Assembly (NCBI GenBank): GCA_963971225.1
Contig: OZ020268.1
Span: 47,666,404-47,730,403, forward strand
From: Melieria omissa
Lineage: Eukaryota; Arthropoda; Insecta; Diptera; Ulidiidae
Length of the DNA: 64,000 nt
Direction of reading: 5' to 3'
Below are positions 35,011 to 47,600 of this stretch, in pieces; position 1 is the stretch's first letter; each line of letters begins with the position of its first letter. A model generated the notes under the pieces. It searched no databases and was not told the DNA's origin. It saw only the letters and a program-made list of their open reading frames with translations. A program made the position numbers and the translations under genes.

Positions 35011-36379
35011 TCTCTAGATATATTTATTATTAATTTATGAAATACATATAAGTAATAATATAAATATAAAACACTTTCTGCACATTTGAGTTTCACCAGA
35101 AAATGAATCACATTTCAGTTCGCTTGCACTTCTTCTCCTTCTCGTTTAAGAGCTTCGAATAGTTTAACAATTCTTTAAATGTCAAATTAAAAAAAAAAAA
35201 ATCGCCCGCTTTTGCCATCTCTAGCGCGCTGAGTGCGTGCCGCGGTGTGCGCATGCGCGCACGCATTCAGCTTAATTAACTCAGCGCAGGCGCGCGTTTG
35301 TTAACAAGCCGCAAACGCTGTGGTTGGTAGCCACAGACAGTCGATTAAAAAAACTTCAAAAACAATAACAACAACAACAAAAGCAAAATCATGCGAATCA
35401 TGCTCATGGCAGCCAATCATTGAGGCGTTTACAAATCGTATTTATCGGCGGCAAATAAAAGCGGCCAAGTGTTGGCTATGAGCGGGGCGTGAAAAAATGT
35501 CACGCTTCATGCAACATGTGACACTTGCACCCATGTCGCGTTCGCTCACACGGCGCAGCATTGCAATCGCGGCTGACAGGCGCGCGCAGCCATTAGGCGC
35601 GGTCCAGCTGCCATGTGCCGAATGGTTGCTGCCGTCTTGCAGCGTCCTATGGGACGAGCTGCCGAGTCGCCTCCACTTTAATTGCACATAATTATGAGTT
35701 GATCGTGTTCGCTGCTCATTTAGTGGCGCAATTTTTATTTTCATTTTTGCAAGCTTTTCGCGCTTCGACAACATCGCGCAGTAGCGATGAGTTGACGGCT
35801 GACTGGCGTTCGGTGTTTATGCCACTTCCATGTTACGTTGGCATGTACAAATCAAAGCCGAATTGATGGATGGCCGGCTGGTCGGTGAGGCTCTCCGCGC
35901 GTTGCGGTTGGCGCAGCGCACACGGCCAGCCGGACAGCCAACCATACCGCTGTGCAGACAGCGACACGGACATTTAATCATAAACATCAAAATTAATAGG
36001 CTGCGCGTACCCTTTAACTTAGCAACGCTCCGGCTCGCCAACGGAACAGGCCCGACTTGGCCAACTGCTGACTATCGGCGCTGCGTGCTGATGTCTGCTG
36101 GCAACAGCCACAACAACAGCAACAACGACAGCGTTAACACCAGCCTTCAACATGGCAACAATTATTGCTGAAAACAACAGCCAAGAAGGTGTTTACAACA
36201 CATTTGCGCGCCGCGCATCGGCAACTTGTTGTGAGCGTTGGCTGTGCTTTCTTTTTTTTTTGTTATTTGCTGTTTGTTTGCTTTTGGCATGTCTGCACAT
36301 TTTCAATGTGTTTTTACTTCTTTACCCTGCACTGAAGTTATAGGTTATATACGCTTTGAAGAGAAGTTTATAAGGCCCA
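35011..36379. other. GC-rich single-copy island
   Basis: This is one of the most GC-rich non-repetitive stretches (35220-36110). It contains a TGCGCATGCGCG palindrome, TTAATTAA at 35272, and many CpG-containing words. Open frames on both strands are arginine/alanine-rich with no recognised domain. A promoter, enhancer or unrecognised exon is possible. Confidence 0.35.
35248..35259. promoter_or_regulatory. NRF1/Erect wing-type palindromic site
   Basis: TGCGCATGCGCG matches the consensus YGCGCATGCGCR bound by NRF1 and its fly homologue Ewg at 11 of 12 positions under a strict reading (the last base fits R). In flies this motif is usually promoter-proximal. No transcript start can be identified beside it from sequence alone. 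Confidence 0.4.
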
Positions 36380-37770
36380 GAACAAGGCACAGCCAATATC
36401 GAAAACTATATCTACAGATGATCGAAATCGGTAACAGAATGTCCGTCTATTTGTGTGTCCATCTGTGTGACTTAAAGTGCTGAAGCTATTAGTATGAAAT
36501 TTGATGCAGTTACTGCTCCTCTTTCTACTTATAACTGATACTAATGTGAATCGGTTATGATCGTTTTTAAGTAGAGTTGCCAGCATTATTTACAAACTGA
36601 GAAATTTTACTGTTGACCTCAACAACTGGTTAGTTTTTGTACTCTAAACCAATATTCTTGTATCTCATAACGATATGAGCATATCACGCCCACTTTTAAG
36701 CAGGGTTGCCATATAACCGTGATTTAAACAATTGGATTTTTTGGCTATTAACCCTAACAATCTTATAGTTAATGAATATTAAGCCAATGCTCACATAAGT
36801 TGTAATCTTTTAAGTCAGTTACGCCCACTTCTATGCAGAGTTGCATTTTGCGAAATTGGGAATTTTAATATTTACCACCAAAATGTGTTAGTTTCTGATT
36901 TTTAAACTGTTATTCATGTAACTTATACCTATTTGAGTCCGCTAGGCCCACTTTTAAGTAGGTTTGTCATATGAGCTTAATATATGATGTAAGGAAATTG
37001 TGACATTAATCACACCATGTAGTTAGTTTATGCTAGTAAAGTCGATATCCAATTAGCTGATACCCATATAGACTTTTTACGCTCACTTTAGGACAGGGTT
37101 GCCATAGAAAAGTATGTTGCGAAAATAAAAAAAATTGTGCTTCTAACCACTGTTAGTTCATCAATGCTAAACCAATTTTATTATAACTGATACTTGAGCC
37201 TGTCACGCCCACTTTTAAGCAGGGTTGCCATAGAAGAGTAATATGTGATACAAGAAAATGTTTCTTTAAACCACCACCAACTGTTATACTCATTTCAACC
37301 TGTTACGCCCACTTTTAAGCAAAGTTGCCATAGAAAAGTAATTTGTAAAATTAGAAACTTGTGCTTTTAACCACAACAAACTGTTAGTTCATCAATGCTA
37401 TACCAATATTCTTATAATTGATACTCATTTTAACCTGTTACGCCTTTTAAACAGGGTTGCCATGTATGAGTAATTTGTAATATAAGAAAATATTGCTTTA
37501 AACCAACACAAACTACTAGTTCATCAATTTTAAACTGATATTCCTTTAGTTGATACCTACATGAGCCTCTTACGCCCACTTTAAAGCAGAGTTGCCATGG
37601 AAAAGTAATTTGTGGAATAAGAAGTTTTAGCTTTAAACCACAAAAATGCATTAGTTAATGTAGTTAAACCATATATTCGTATAATTAAAACCCATATGAA
37701 CCTCCTACACCCATTTTCAAGCAGGGTTGCCATATAGCATTATTTCCAAAATACAAACTTTGTGATATTA
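36380..37770. repeat. ~127-bp tandem array with a GCCCACTTTTAAGCAGGGTTG core
   Basis: The core, CGCCCACTTTTAAGCAGGG followed by TTGCCAT, recurs about ten times: near 36566 (partial), 36684, 36825, 36947, 37079, 37205, 37306, 37440, 37571 and 37704. Each core is followed by AAGTAATTTG, a TTTAACCAC stretch and CTGTTAGTTCATCAATG. Spacing is about 100-141 bases. The leading part (36330-36560, with GTCCGTCTATTTGTGTG) resembles a common dispersed insect repeat, so the array may have grown from a transposon-derived seed; that origin is inference. Confidence 0.85.
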
Positions 37771-38569
37771 AACAAACCAAAGTGTTAGTTTATGTGTAAT
37801 TGTTATCGGTTAAAAATAAATAATACATGCCCTCTTAACCCATTATGGATCACATTAACCTATTCTGTGCTTTTATAAAATTGTAAAGTTTTAATTTCAA
37901 TTTAATTTAATAAATTAGATTTACTTCTTTTTTCATTTATTTTGAATTTTTATTTTAGAAAGTGCAAAAACAGAAAGTCGGCATTTATCAAAGTGGGCGT
38001 GATACTCCCACTGACATTTATTTGCTACATAGTGTACCAATAAGTCGGTTGCAACCGACTAAAACACTCTTCCAAGTGTGTTTTTTTCTGGTTGCACTTC
38101 TTGCAGTTCTTATTGCTGTTGTTTGTTGTTGTTGTTGCCGTTTTTTAGTTGCCAACACTAATGTGTGTTCATCATGCATGTTAAGTAGCCGCCAATTATA
38201 GGGGAGACCGTCTCGAGCGCACATCATTGTCGACACGTTACAGCAAACACCATTACAACAACAAAACAACAACAACACAAATCAACCAACGACTGGCAGA
38301 CATGCCAGCACAACAGCAACGATCGGCGGCCAGCAGCCGGATAAAAGTGAAAAGTGTCACTTTTGTCGGCTGCATGTTGTCTATGGTGTTGTTGTAATTT
38401 ATTGCAAATATTTGCAGTGAAATTGACAGCGCGCAAAAAAATTTCAAGCTGTAGACAATTTTAGCGCTGGCAAGTTTCATTTTCTCCGCATTTTGACACA
38501 TGTCAATATGGCGCAAAATGTTTTACATCACAAAATGTCATCACGAAATTTTGTTTTTTTGTTTGATGT

Positions 38570-38659
38570 TATAAATAGCGCCGTCAAAAGTTTATGCATT
38601 TGGTTATGCAGTGAAAGGTTTCGAGTTTCATATCCGCAAATTTTTCGCATTGAGTAAGT
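38570..38659 (+). promoter_or_regulatory. Candidate TATA promoter and non-coding exon ending in a GTAAGT donor
   Basis: TATAAATAG at 38570-38578 is a full match to the insect TATA consensus. A CAGTGA initiator-like word follows at 38609, about 40 bases downstream, slightly further than the usual 30. A perfect donor hexamer GTAAGT stands at 38654-38659, which would end a short leader exon without an ATG. Each element alone could be chance in AT-rich DNA; the order and spacing are what make it notable. Confidence 0.25.
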
Positions 38660-39654
38660 CAACTGCTGTTGACTTCATTTGCGACATTCACAATAGTAAC
38701 AGATTTGCTAAACTCTCTACTATAAGTTTCTGAAATCTTAAAAAGGAGTTTTAAACCTAAATTTAATGAACTTTTCACTGGTTTGCAAGTTACTAATGGA
38801 AAACCACAGAGAAACAATTTTATTAAATACTAAAAAGAGATGTAAGATTTAATTGTCATTTCAAAAGATCATAGGGAAGATTAGGTTGGATATATTTACT
38901 CATATATTACTCCGCCTTGAGGCGTAACTATGCATTTGAGGGTTAAGAATGCTTCTGCCACATCTTATTAGAACCTTGGGTCACATAATATAGCAATCAG
39001 CTGATTGCCTCTTAAACCAAATGTAATGCAAAGCTAGTTAACTATGTATGGCAACACTAGAACGCACGATGAGGGTTCGGCCAATGTGGCAGCATCGAAA
39101 GGGTTGAAAACAAAAAGTGTGTAATAACTGAATAAAAACCTTTTATTAAAACGATTCTGAGAACAGCCGAGCTGTCAGTGAAGTTCCTATTCAGAAAGGC
39201 TCCTCTATCTGAATATTCTTTATGATTGAACCGATTACTCAACTATTCAAAGTAACCTAAGAGTCAGCCAATGTGTATTAAATCGTACTTAATGCAAATG
39301 CTGTAAATATGTTTGCTGTAAATTTATTTCCCAAATTTTTTATTCACGCATTTTACCTCACTTCACTCGCCTAATGCTTTGTCGTATGTGCACTGGGCGC
39401 GGTGCTCAATGCCGCATTGTTCGCTGCCACCTTTTACACATTTTTTCCGGCCGCTGCCGTTTGTTTTAATGGAATTTAATGAAGCAGTCGAATTGGCTGC
39501 CATGGCGGGCCGACGTGACGCGTCGACTTGCTTCGCTGGACACTTGACGCTTTTTCCCACACACACGCTACGGTGGCAAAGGCTAACAACAACATCAGCA
39601 ACAACAACAATCGCAGTCCACATTAAGCATTAAAATGCCTCAAGTACGTGCACT

Positions 39655-39689
39655 GTTTTTGTTGTTGTTGTTGTTGTTGTTGTTGTTGC
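39655..39689. repeat. TTG microsatellite
   Basis: Eleven to twelve nearly perfect TTG units, the longest uninterrupted TTG run in the window. Confidence 0.95.
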
Positions 39690-41319
39690 TAGTCAAAGGG
39701 AACACAGTGTTGTGCCATAGCCTTTAACATTTTTGTGTTACGCTTTTGCCTTTTTCCGCCCCGTTCTCCATTTTGCACTCCTGGGAAGCGGCCACGTTCG
39801 CGCTGGCAGCGTTCCGCTGTTGCTTCTCGGTCACCGTCGAACCGCTTACATTTTTTTTCCGCTGCCTTCTTATGATATTCATTGCTGCATTACGTGAATT
39901 TACACTTTTTACCCGTTGTTGTTGTTGTTATTATTATGGTTTGTGTTGTTATGCGCGCAACAATAACAATGCAAACAACAACAATGTTAGCAGGCAATAC
40001 GCACGCATGAATGAATGTTTGTGCTTGAGAAAATTCTGCTTCCTCAAAGCAAAAAAAACAAAAACACCAACCAAAACCAAGAACAATAACAACAATAACA
40101 ACAAAAACCACGCCACAGTTCAAGACGTTAACACGTTAAAAAGGTGGGAAAAAGAAGCCAACAACAACTGCAACTCAATAAAAAAAGTGGAAAATTTTGT
40201 TGGTGCCCTGCGTTCGATTTGTGCTTTGCGGCTTTCGGTTTGGCCGAAAAGCGTTGTTGGTGGCACAGCGTCGCTGCGCCATTGAGCGGCTCTGTTGGTG
40301 ATTCCTTTTGATTAGCGGCCGCAGCCGTACGCGCCGCACAGCAGGCACTCTACGCCGCCAAAAGCCGCGCCACTTGCCACGGTTACGTTTAATGCGATTT
40401 TTGGCTTCTTCTGCCTCGGCTGCGACGATGGCTGTGTGGCGTTTTTTGTATGCTGCGCGTCTCATTTTCAGCTCGTTGGAATTATGTTCTGAGCCGATTT
40501 TAAAAGTATGCCGGGTGGTATGCGGTCTGATTGTTGCCGCTTGACTTTTTCATCCGCCTCTCTTGTCCGCTCAATCCCTCATTTATAAAATCAACAAAAA
40601 TTACGTGTCGAAAAAGCTAAAGAATTCTCGTATCTTGTTGGCCGTTCAGGTTTAATGGTGAAATGCCACAAATTGTGCACTTGAGTGGCGAATATTTTCG
40701 GCTGATTCCTGAAATATTTCTGCTCAAAGGCTAACATTACGTAGTATGAATTGATTGGTTCGAAGAGAGATAAATATGGGATTTTTTGGAATTATTTAAA
40801 GATATATTACATGCCCTTTTCTACATTATTCGGCCTTATTGTCCTTAGCCAAAAACATTGTACTGAGTTTCAATACTTAAAAATATTTAGATATTAACTC
40901 ATGTCAAGATGTGGCTCGCTTAAATTTTTTTATAAAGCTCCAGGCTCAATACAATAGATTGCAGTCAGCTGGTCCTTGGTCCTAGACACTTTGATCTTTC
41001 ATGCTTTTTTATAAATCGAAAATTGTGTTCAAAACATCAGATCAGCCGCTCATTGCACATCAACTTATGTCACAAGTTGGGCCTGAAGGCCTGGGCTCCA
41101 AGGCCTGAACTATAACAGTCTGTACTATGTATATCCAGCGCTTATATACAGATTTTGATGTCCTATCCTTTTTTGGCTACTCGCTGTACTTCAACTTTTA
41201 AGGCAACTGCGACTAAATAAATAAATTAGATAACATTAGAAGTCAGAGATCCTTTTAACTGCTATCAACGCTCTTTCTGTCAGACCATTCACTACTTGTG
41301 TTGACTATTGGCCAACCTA

Positions 41320-42290
41320 AACTTCTCAGTGGTTATTGTAACTAAATAATTTGTGCCTTGGATCACAAGTCATGGATCTATATAATCGTCTCCAGCTATC
41401 GTACTTAGACTTTACACACTTGAGTCTGCATTTGAGCTTAACTCTCCATTTGAGTTTAACTGTGAATACCATGGCCACTTCAGCTTTTAGTGCTCCCTTA
41501 TTTCCGACTACCATTGCCCAGTGTCTTGGATCATAGTTCAGAGACCTACTGATTTGTTCTGGCTTATCTCCGAGTACAATTGCCCAGTGCCTTAGATCAC
41601 AGTTCGGATATCCACTGATTTGGTTCTTCTTTATTTCCGAATACCATTGCCCAGTGTCTTGGATCACAGTTCAGAGACCTACTGATTTGTTCTCCCTTAT
41701 CTCCGAGTACAATTGCCCAGTGCCTTAGATCACAGTTCGGAGATACACTGATTTGGTTCTTCTTTATTTCCGAGTACCATTGCCCAGTGTCTAGGATCAC
41801 AGTTCAGAGACCTACTGATTTGTTCTCCCTTATCTCCGAGTACAATTGCCCAGTGCCTTAGATCACAGTTCGGAGATACACTGATTTGGTTCTCCTTTAT
41901 ATTCGACTACAATTGTAAAGTGCTTTGGATCACAGTCCAGAGATCCACTGGTGCATACTCAGCTCTCATACTGACCTTCAACACAGTTGAGTTTCCGTTT
42001 CTGCTTTTGATTCTCCCTTATCTTCAACTACCCTTGTTCAGTGGCTTGGATCACAGTCAGAGATCCACTGATGCATACTCAGCTCTCATACTGATTTGTT
42101 TTCCCTTATCTCCGAGTACAATTGCCCAGTGCCTTAGATCACAGTTCGGAGATACACTGATTTGGTTCTCCTTTATATCCGACTACAATTGCAAAGTGCT
42201 TTGGATCACAGTCCAGAGATCCACTGATGCATACTCAGCTCTCATAATCACCTTCAACATACTTCGGTCTTCCTTTTAACTTTTGGGTCT
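41320..42290. repeat. 66/67-bp tandem array with alternating dimer organisation
   Basis: ATTGCCCAGTG recurs at about 41513, 41579, 41646, 41712, 41779 and 41845. Two monomer types alternate: type A has GTCTTGGATCACAGTTCAGA then GACCTACTGATTTGTTCTC; type B has GCCTTAGATCACAGTTCGGA then GATACACTGATTTGGTTCT. A-B pairs of about 133 bases are far more alike than A is to B, a small higher-order repeat. More diverged units extend to 41330 and 42290. The minus strand stays open across several units (repeated RHWAIVLGDK-like peptide) but with no known domain. Confidence 0.9.
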
Positions 42291-42355
42291 TTCTTATTTT
42301 CGACTAAGTTTTCATTTAAGCCATTTGTTCCACTAACAGCCGACTTTGATTCCCT

Positions 42356-42599
42356 TTAACCCTTTCGGGGCGGAGTTTAATTTTGAAAACCAGAATACTC
42401 TTGGTAGAAATGTTTCCATGCTATGAAAATTGGAACTACAAAATTATGTTGCGTACTCACAAATTCTGGAATCATCTTTTATCAGGAGACATATATTTCG
42501 AATAATTATTTTTCGGGGGTCAGAAGATCTGAATTATTATTTTGAGGGACTTTAAAAACTTGCTGGGACTTATTATCCCAGTAGTCCCGAAAGGGTTAA
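42356..42599. mobile_element. piggyBac-like MITE, 244 bp
   Basis: Both ends read TTAACCCTTTCGGG inward, giving a perfect 14-bp terminal inverted repeat that includes the TTAA target site (42356-42359 and 42596-42599). TTAA target duplication followed by CCY is the signature of piggyBac superfamily elements. The ~215-bp AT-rich interior has no open frame, so it is non-autonomous. Confidence 0.8.
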
Positions 42600-45500
42600 T
42601 GTTTTGTATTAAAAGTTGGATATAGATTGGTCCATACTTAGCTCTCAAAATACATTTAAGCGTTCCGTTTAGCGTTTTATTTCACGTATGTCCAGTTATC
42701 ATACCACAGGACCCTGTATCTTGAGCCTTGGACTACAAGTTTACCCACCCAGAAGTCCATCTCCACTTTAGTTTCCCTTTCTCTTCGACTATTCTGACTA
42801 AATGCCTTAGATCACACAAGTGAGTTTCGATTCAAGCTTCCTGTTTGTCTTACTCCCTTGGATCATATGTACGTCTCTATGCCTTGGATCACAATTCAGA
42901 AACCGTTCTCACTTCTATCTGCGTTTTTGTCATTCACTTAGTATTCAGTTCAATATTTGTGCGTTTTAAGCTCAACATTCTTTAGTGCTATAAACATCAC
43001 TTTTCACATCAACTTTTCACCGCAATAACTTTTCCCCAACTAATGCCTCCATAATGCTTTAATTAACCTCACTTTCTTTAGCACTCTGTCAGTTCATGGA
43101 CTGATCAATATTAATTATTAGTTTTTCAATTAAATCGCGCCCACATTAATTGAATTTTAATTCACTTATAAATTTCATTTAAATTAAATGCCAAATTCCA
43201 ATCAATCTGCTAAATGCTTTGTGCATTATGAAATATTTAAAATGCCTCAAGACTTAAGCGCATTAGCGAGCATATCGTTGGTTCATGGTTGCAGCTTAGC
43301 TTCCCTTGTGGCCTGGAATGTCCAATGACAATGACGCTTCCCCCAGTAAGTGAAAATTTCACCAAAAATTCAAACATTTTTGAATTAATAAAGCAAGCAA
43401 AATGTGCGCTGTCATCATTTGCATTAATACTCGGATTATGGGTCATCATGATTGACCTCTTAATGATGGAAGAATGAATGTCATTAGTACCGAAGATTGT
43501 ACTGGCAGTGGAGTTATGATTGAGATTGATTGGTAATGTCGTTATTGCTGACCCTAGAACCGGATGCTGGATTCTTCTTGCTTAACTGCATTGATCAATA
43601 AAATTTATGTATTCTTAGTACTTTTCGTAAATAATAATTTAATTTAGAAAAATATAAAATACCCATGCTGCTATTTAGTCAAAATACACTGAGTTATACT
43701 GCTTCTTAGAAGTTGAAAATGTATTGAAAAATTTACAGAAAGTTCCAAAGTTAACTAATAAAGTCCAATATTGGCATTGCGCCGCTTCTTGGCCACTTCG
43801 ATCTAATTCACTACTTCATTATTTCATGGGGCGTTTTGCTCATCATTATTGATACCAGTTAGTACCGAAATTGTTGTTATTGCTTCATTATAGCAACAGT
43901 TCATTCAACACTCACTCAGGCTTGGAATCACGCATCATGATTTCATTAAACGCTGCTGGACTCTCACAAAAACTCAAACACACAAATGGCCATTCATGCA
44001 TTGAACAGTGATTCGCGATTACATAAAGAATGGGCAAAAATAGAATTATTATGTTTGTGTGGGCGCCAAGAGTAAAAGGAAGCAAAGAGAATAGGAGTTG
44101 TTGTTGCTGTACAGAAATGGCCAGAAGTGGTCATTGGCACGTCAAAGCAACGAACTGTCCAAAACGTTTAAAGCAAAAAGACACTTTCAGCATTTAGGGG
44201 TCCGCCATGGTCAATTCACTTACTGTTTGGATGTAGAGCGGAAGAGAGCGCGGGAGGGGTAGAAAATTGTTCGAACTGGTAGCAGCAGCAAAGCGCGTAA
44301 CGCTGTGAATAATCTGGCGCCCAAAAACAAAGTTTACATTCAATGAGAACGCTGACATAATAATGATGGCAGTTGATGATAATGATTACGTTTATGATGA
44401 TAATGATGATGTTGATGATGATGATGACAATCCTGATGGCAATAATGACCCCACTGACGATGCCAATAATGATGTTTAGTGCGAACGTGTTGTTGGCAAT
44501 TTCAATACTGTGAACCAAAATGAAATTTGAAGGCACTCAGCAACACAAAAACACACACACCAACACAAAGGCACATACAAACACCCTCAGTCACACATAG
44601 AAGAGGACAGACAGCAACGAACAAACAGCCCAACAGGCAAACACACCACAACGAACGACAAGTGGCTTAGGGCATAATTTACATTTTTTTTCTTCGTCGC
44701 CCAACATCCTTTGTATGCATTGCCAGTGTGTGTGTGTGTGTGGGTTTGTGTGCGGGACTCTGTGTAGGTGTGAGTTGTGTGGGGTGTGCGACTTAAGTCA
44801 GCTTTATTAGAATGTCAAAATTGCCAACCAACCAGCCGAGCGTGACACCGAAACTGTGAGAGGGGGGCATGAAATTTTGAAAGCAACGCATCCAGCAGTG
44901 GTTAGGCAGAGGCAAGCGGAAAGCAGTAGCTGAGCTGAAAAGCATCAAGTCAGATAGACACGCAGATAGGCAAAGCATCACGCAGGCAGGCAGACAGGCA
45001 CGAAGGCGGGAGACAACGCCAACCGGCGGTTAGACGAGCGAACAATAAATTTACGGAAGTGCGTCATCACAGCGCTGCGGGAGTTGCTGTCTGACGGCAT
45101 CGAACGCTGCTCAATCGACACAACCACACACACAGCCATTTGGTGTTCTTGTGTGTGTTTGTTGTTTTTGTTGTACTACTTTTACCGATGGGGTGTGAGC
45201 CATAATTTTGCATGTTGACGCTTTCCGCCATATGTTTTGCCAAAGATTTGGGCATTTTTTTGGCCCAAAAATTCACATTTCTGGTTTGTTCTACCAAGAC
45301 TAGCAATAACACAAATGTAAAGAATTTTAACTCTTCTATGCTGTTGCATCTTTATTCTTAACTGAATTGCCGCACAAAGTACGCCTTGCGTGTCCTTCGC
45401 TACGGTTTTGCTTGCTCTATCTTATCGGCCGCTTCAGGCAGCAAGTCATCAATCGTTAAGTTCAAGGACACCGACACCGGCTGTTTGGCAACCCTACGTT

Positions 45501-46839
45501 TTTCGCGCCTGCAGCTTTTGTCGGCTTTGGCTCATGTCATAAACACGCGCACGCACACACACACACAGACATACACTCGCTCAGTCTCACACATACAGAC
45601 ACTTCAAGTGTAAAATTGTCGCAAGTGGTGTGTGTCATCATTAAATTTTGTTTACACACGCAAGCGAAGCGCTGACGTATGTTCGGCGCTGGATTATTGA
45701 TTTTTTGGCATTAGGGATGCATGGGGCCGGTAATGGGTGTTTGGGTGTGGGAGGTGCATTGAGTGCGAGTTGGTGCAGCTGAAATGAGGCCTGCAGGTTG
45801 GTTGTAGCACTAAAATTTTCAATTTAATTTCAATCACAATTAAAATTTTGAAATGTGTGGAGCAACCACAGGAAATTCGTAGAAAATTTTGATGACTCAT
45901 CGAGTGTGGTGAATATGTGAGAAGGCAAAATAAGTTGGATTGGATAAAATGAAAAAAAAAATTCGAAAATTCAGAAAGCGAAAAGAAAGTAAAAAGCTTA
46001 TCATAAACTAAACAAGAATAATAATAATTGAAATAGGAAATAAATAATGAAAAATTCATGAAAATTAAAATAAAAAATTAAAAATTAATGAAAAAAAATT
46101 ATAATAAAAAAAATATTAATTAAAATTATTGCATACCATATTTCAATCAAATTTTATTATAAATATAGAAACGGTGATATATATAATATATATATGGTTA
46201 TGTATTGTTATTTATTGATTTATTTTTTATTTATGTATAAAATATACTTTATTTAAATGATCTCCAGTAGACTTTTTGCAATACTCCAGTCTTTTTCAAT
46301 TTCAATTTTGGTATATTCGGCTATCTTCTCGTCTGCTGCTCTTCAAAAATTCCATAATGAGTGAATTTATTCATATTTGATTGCATTCCAAACTTTTAAA
46401 TTGGTTTTCAATAACTTTTTAGCACGTTTCAGCTGTTGACTGCAACACTACATGAATTTCGATGCCTTTAATCTTCATGAATGAGAACTTTGTGCGCGGA
46501 GTGTTTCCTTTACTTTGGAACAAATTCTAATCGTTCCCACTCCAATCCGTTGTGATGAGCAGCGTGCAGCAGATGTTCATATTCAGTAACCGTACTAGCG
46601 CAACAACATTGTCACAAAAAATGTCAGTTGGGACTAACAGAAATATGCCGCAACGATAGATCATCCAAAAATAAGTTCATCACAGACACCAACCTCTGTG
46701 TTTACCAATAATACCTCCTTTCTAACGTCTGTTAAAAATTGTTCACACTTTTCAATAGACTAAATGTCTAAACTTATTTTTATACTAAAATATTTCCAAT
46801 GCCCAAATTAAATAGATTCACCTCTTCTCTGTCACAATG
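42600..46839. other. Single-copy region with microsatellites
   Basis: GC-richer unique sequence lies at 44190-44340, 44810-45120 and 45370-45540. Simple repeats include a GATGAT/AATGAT tract (44350-44470), CA and GT runs (44548-44560, 44725-44745, 45126-45135, 45549-45572) and an ATATAT tract (46178-46195). A poly-A/T-rich stretch runs 45940-46260. No coding exon recognised. Confidence 0.35.
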
Positions 46840-47600
46840 CTTAGAAAAAAAGTGTGACATTTCAGTTTCATTTAAATGTGAATGAAATGAATGAAATATG
46901 TTTATCCCGATTATGTCACACTCATGTCACTCACATTATTTTTACACTCAGAAAAGTATCAAATTTTCATCTAGATTATCATTTAATGTTGTGCTGAACA
47001 TATTTTCAATACTCGAATTAACACTTTAACTTTGTCACAATCATGTCACACACTATTTTACGCTTGAAAACGTGTCATATTTTCAATACAACCAACATTT
47101 AGTTTTGTATTGAAAATATTTTCAATGTCAAAATTAAATATATTGAGCTATTCTATGTCACAGTCATGTCACATACTATTTCACGCTCATTAAAGTCTCA
47201 CACTTTTATCTAAATCAACATTTAAAATTATATTGAGCATATTTTCAATGCATAAATTAAATATGTTTGTCTCGAATATGACACAGTCATGTCACATATT
47301 ATTTTACGCTCAGAAAAGTGTCACACTTTCACTTCAATTAACATTCAATTTTATATTTGAAATATTCTCAATGTCCAAATTAAATATATTTACCTCGTCT
47401 ATGTCACAGTTATGTCACACATAATTTTTACGCTCATCAAAGTGTCACACTTTCATTTAAATGAATATTTAATGTAATGTAAAGAATACTTTCAATGTCT
47501 CAGCCAAATATTCACCTCTACCATGTGTCACATTAGCGTCACACTTTATTTCTCTCTCAGAAAATTGTCACACTTTCAATTTTCCGCCAACATGCATTTG
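46840..47600. repeat. ~122-bp TGTCACA-rich tandem array (left block)
   Basis: The monomer is close to CTATGTCACAGTCATGTCAC, ACATTATTTTACGCTCAGAA, AAGTGTCACACTTTCATCTA, AATCAACATTTAATTTTATA, TTGAGCATATTTTCAATG. TCATGTCACA cores fall at about 46924, 47042, 47165, 47288 and 47412, with an edge copy near 47530. The same family forms the block at 52550-53175 on the other side of the coding exon. Confidence 0.9.

Larger units (their letters stand above)
37771..41319. other. Single-copy region with two GC-richer islands
   Basis: Islands lie at 37960-38660 and 39360-40550. The first holds the TATA/donor arrangement listed separately. The second contains TTG tracts (39655-39689, 39915-39930), CAA tracts (39960-39980, 40080-40105) and GC-rich unique sequence; its 179-codon frame is largely tract-derived. 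40560-41320 is AT-rich with no element recognised. Confidence 0.35.

Noticed and set aside
41326..41800. Minus-strand repeat-protein frame (RHWAIVLGDK-like units)
   Set aside because: Frame stays open because two 66/67-bp monomers sum to about 133 bases with few stops; codons are not preserved between units and no domain is recognisable.
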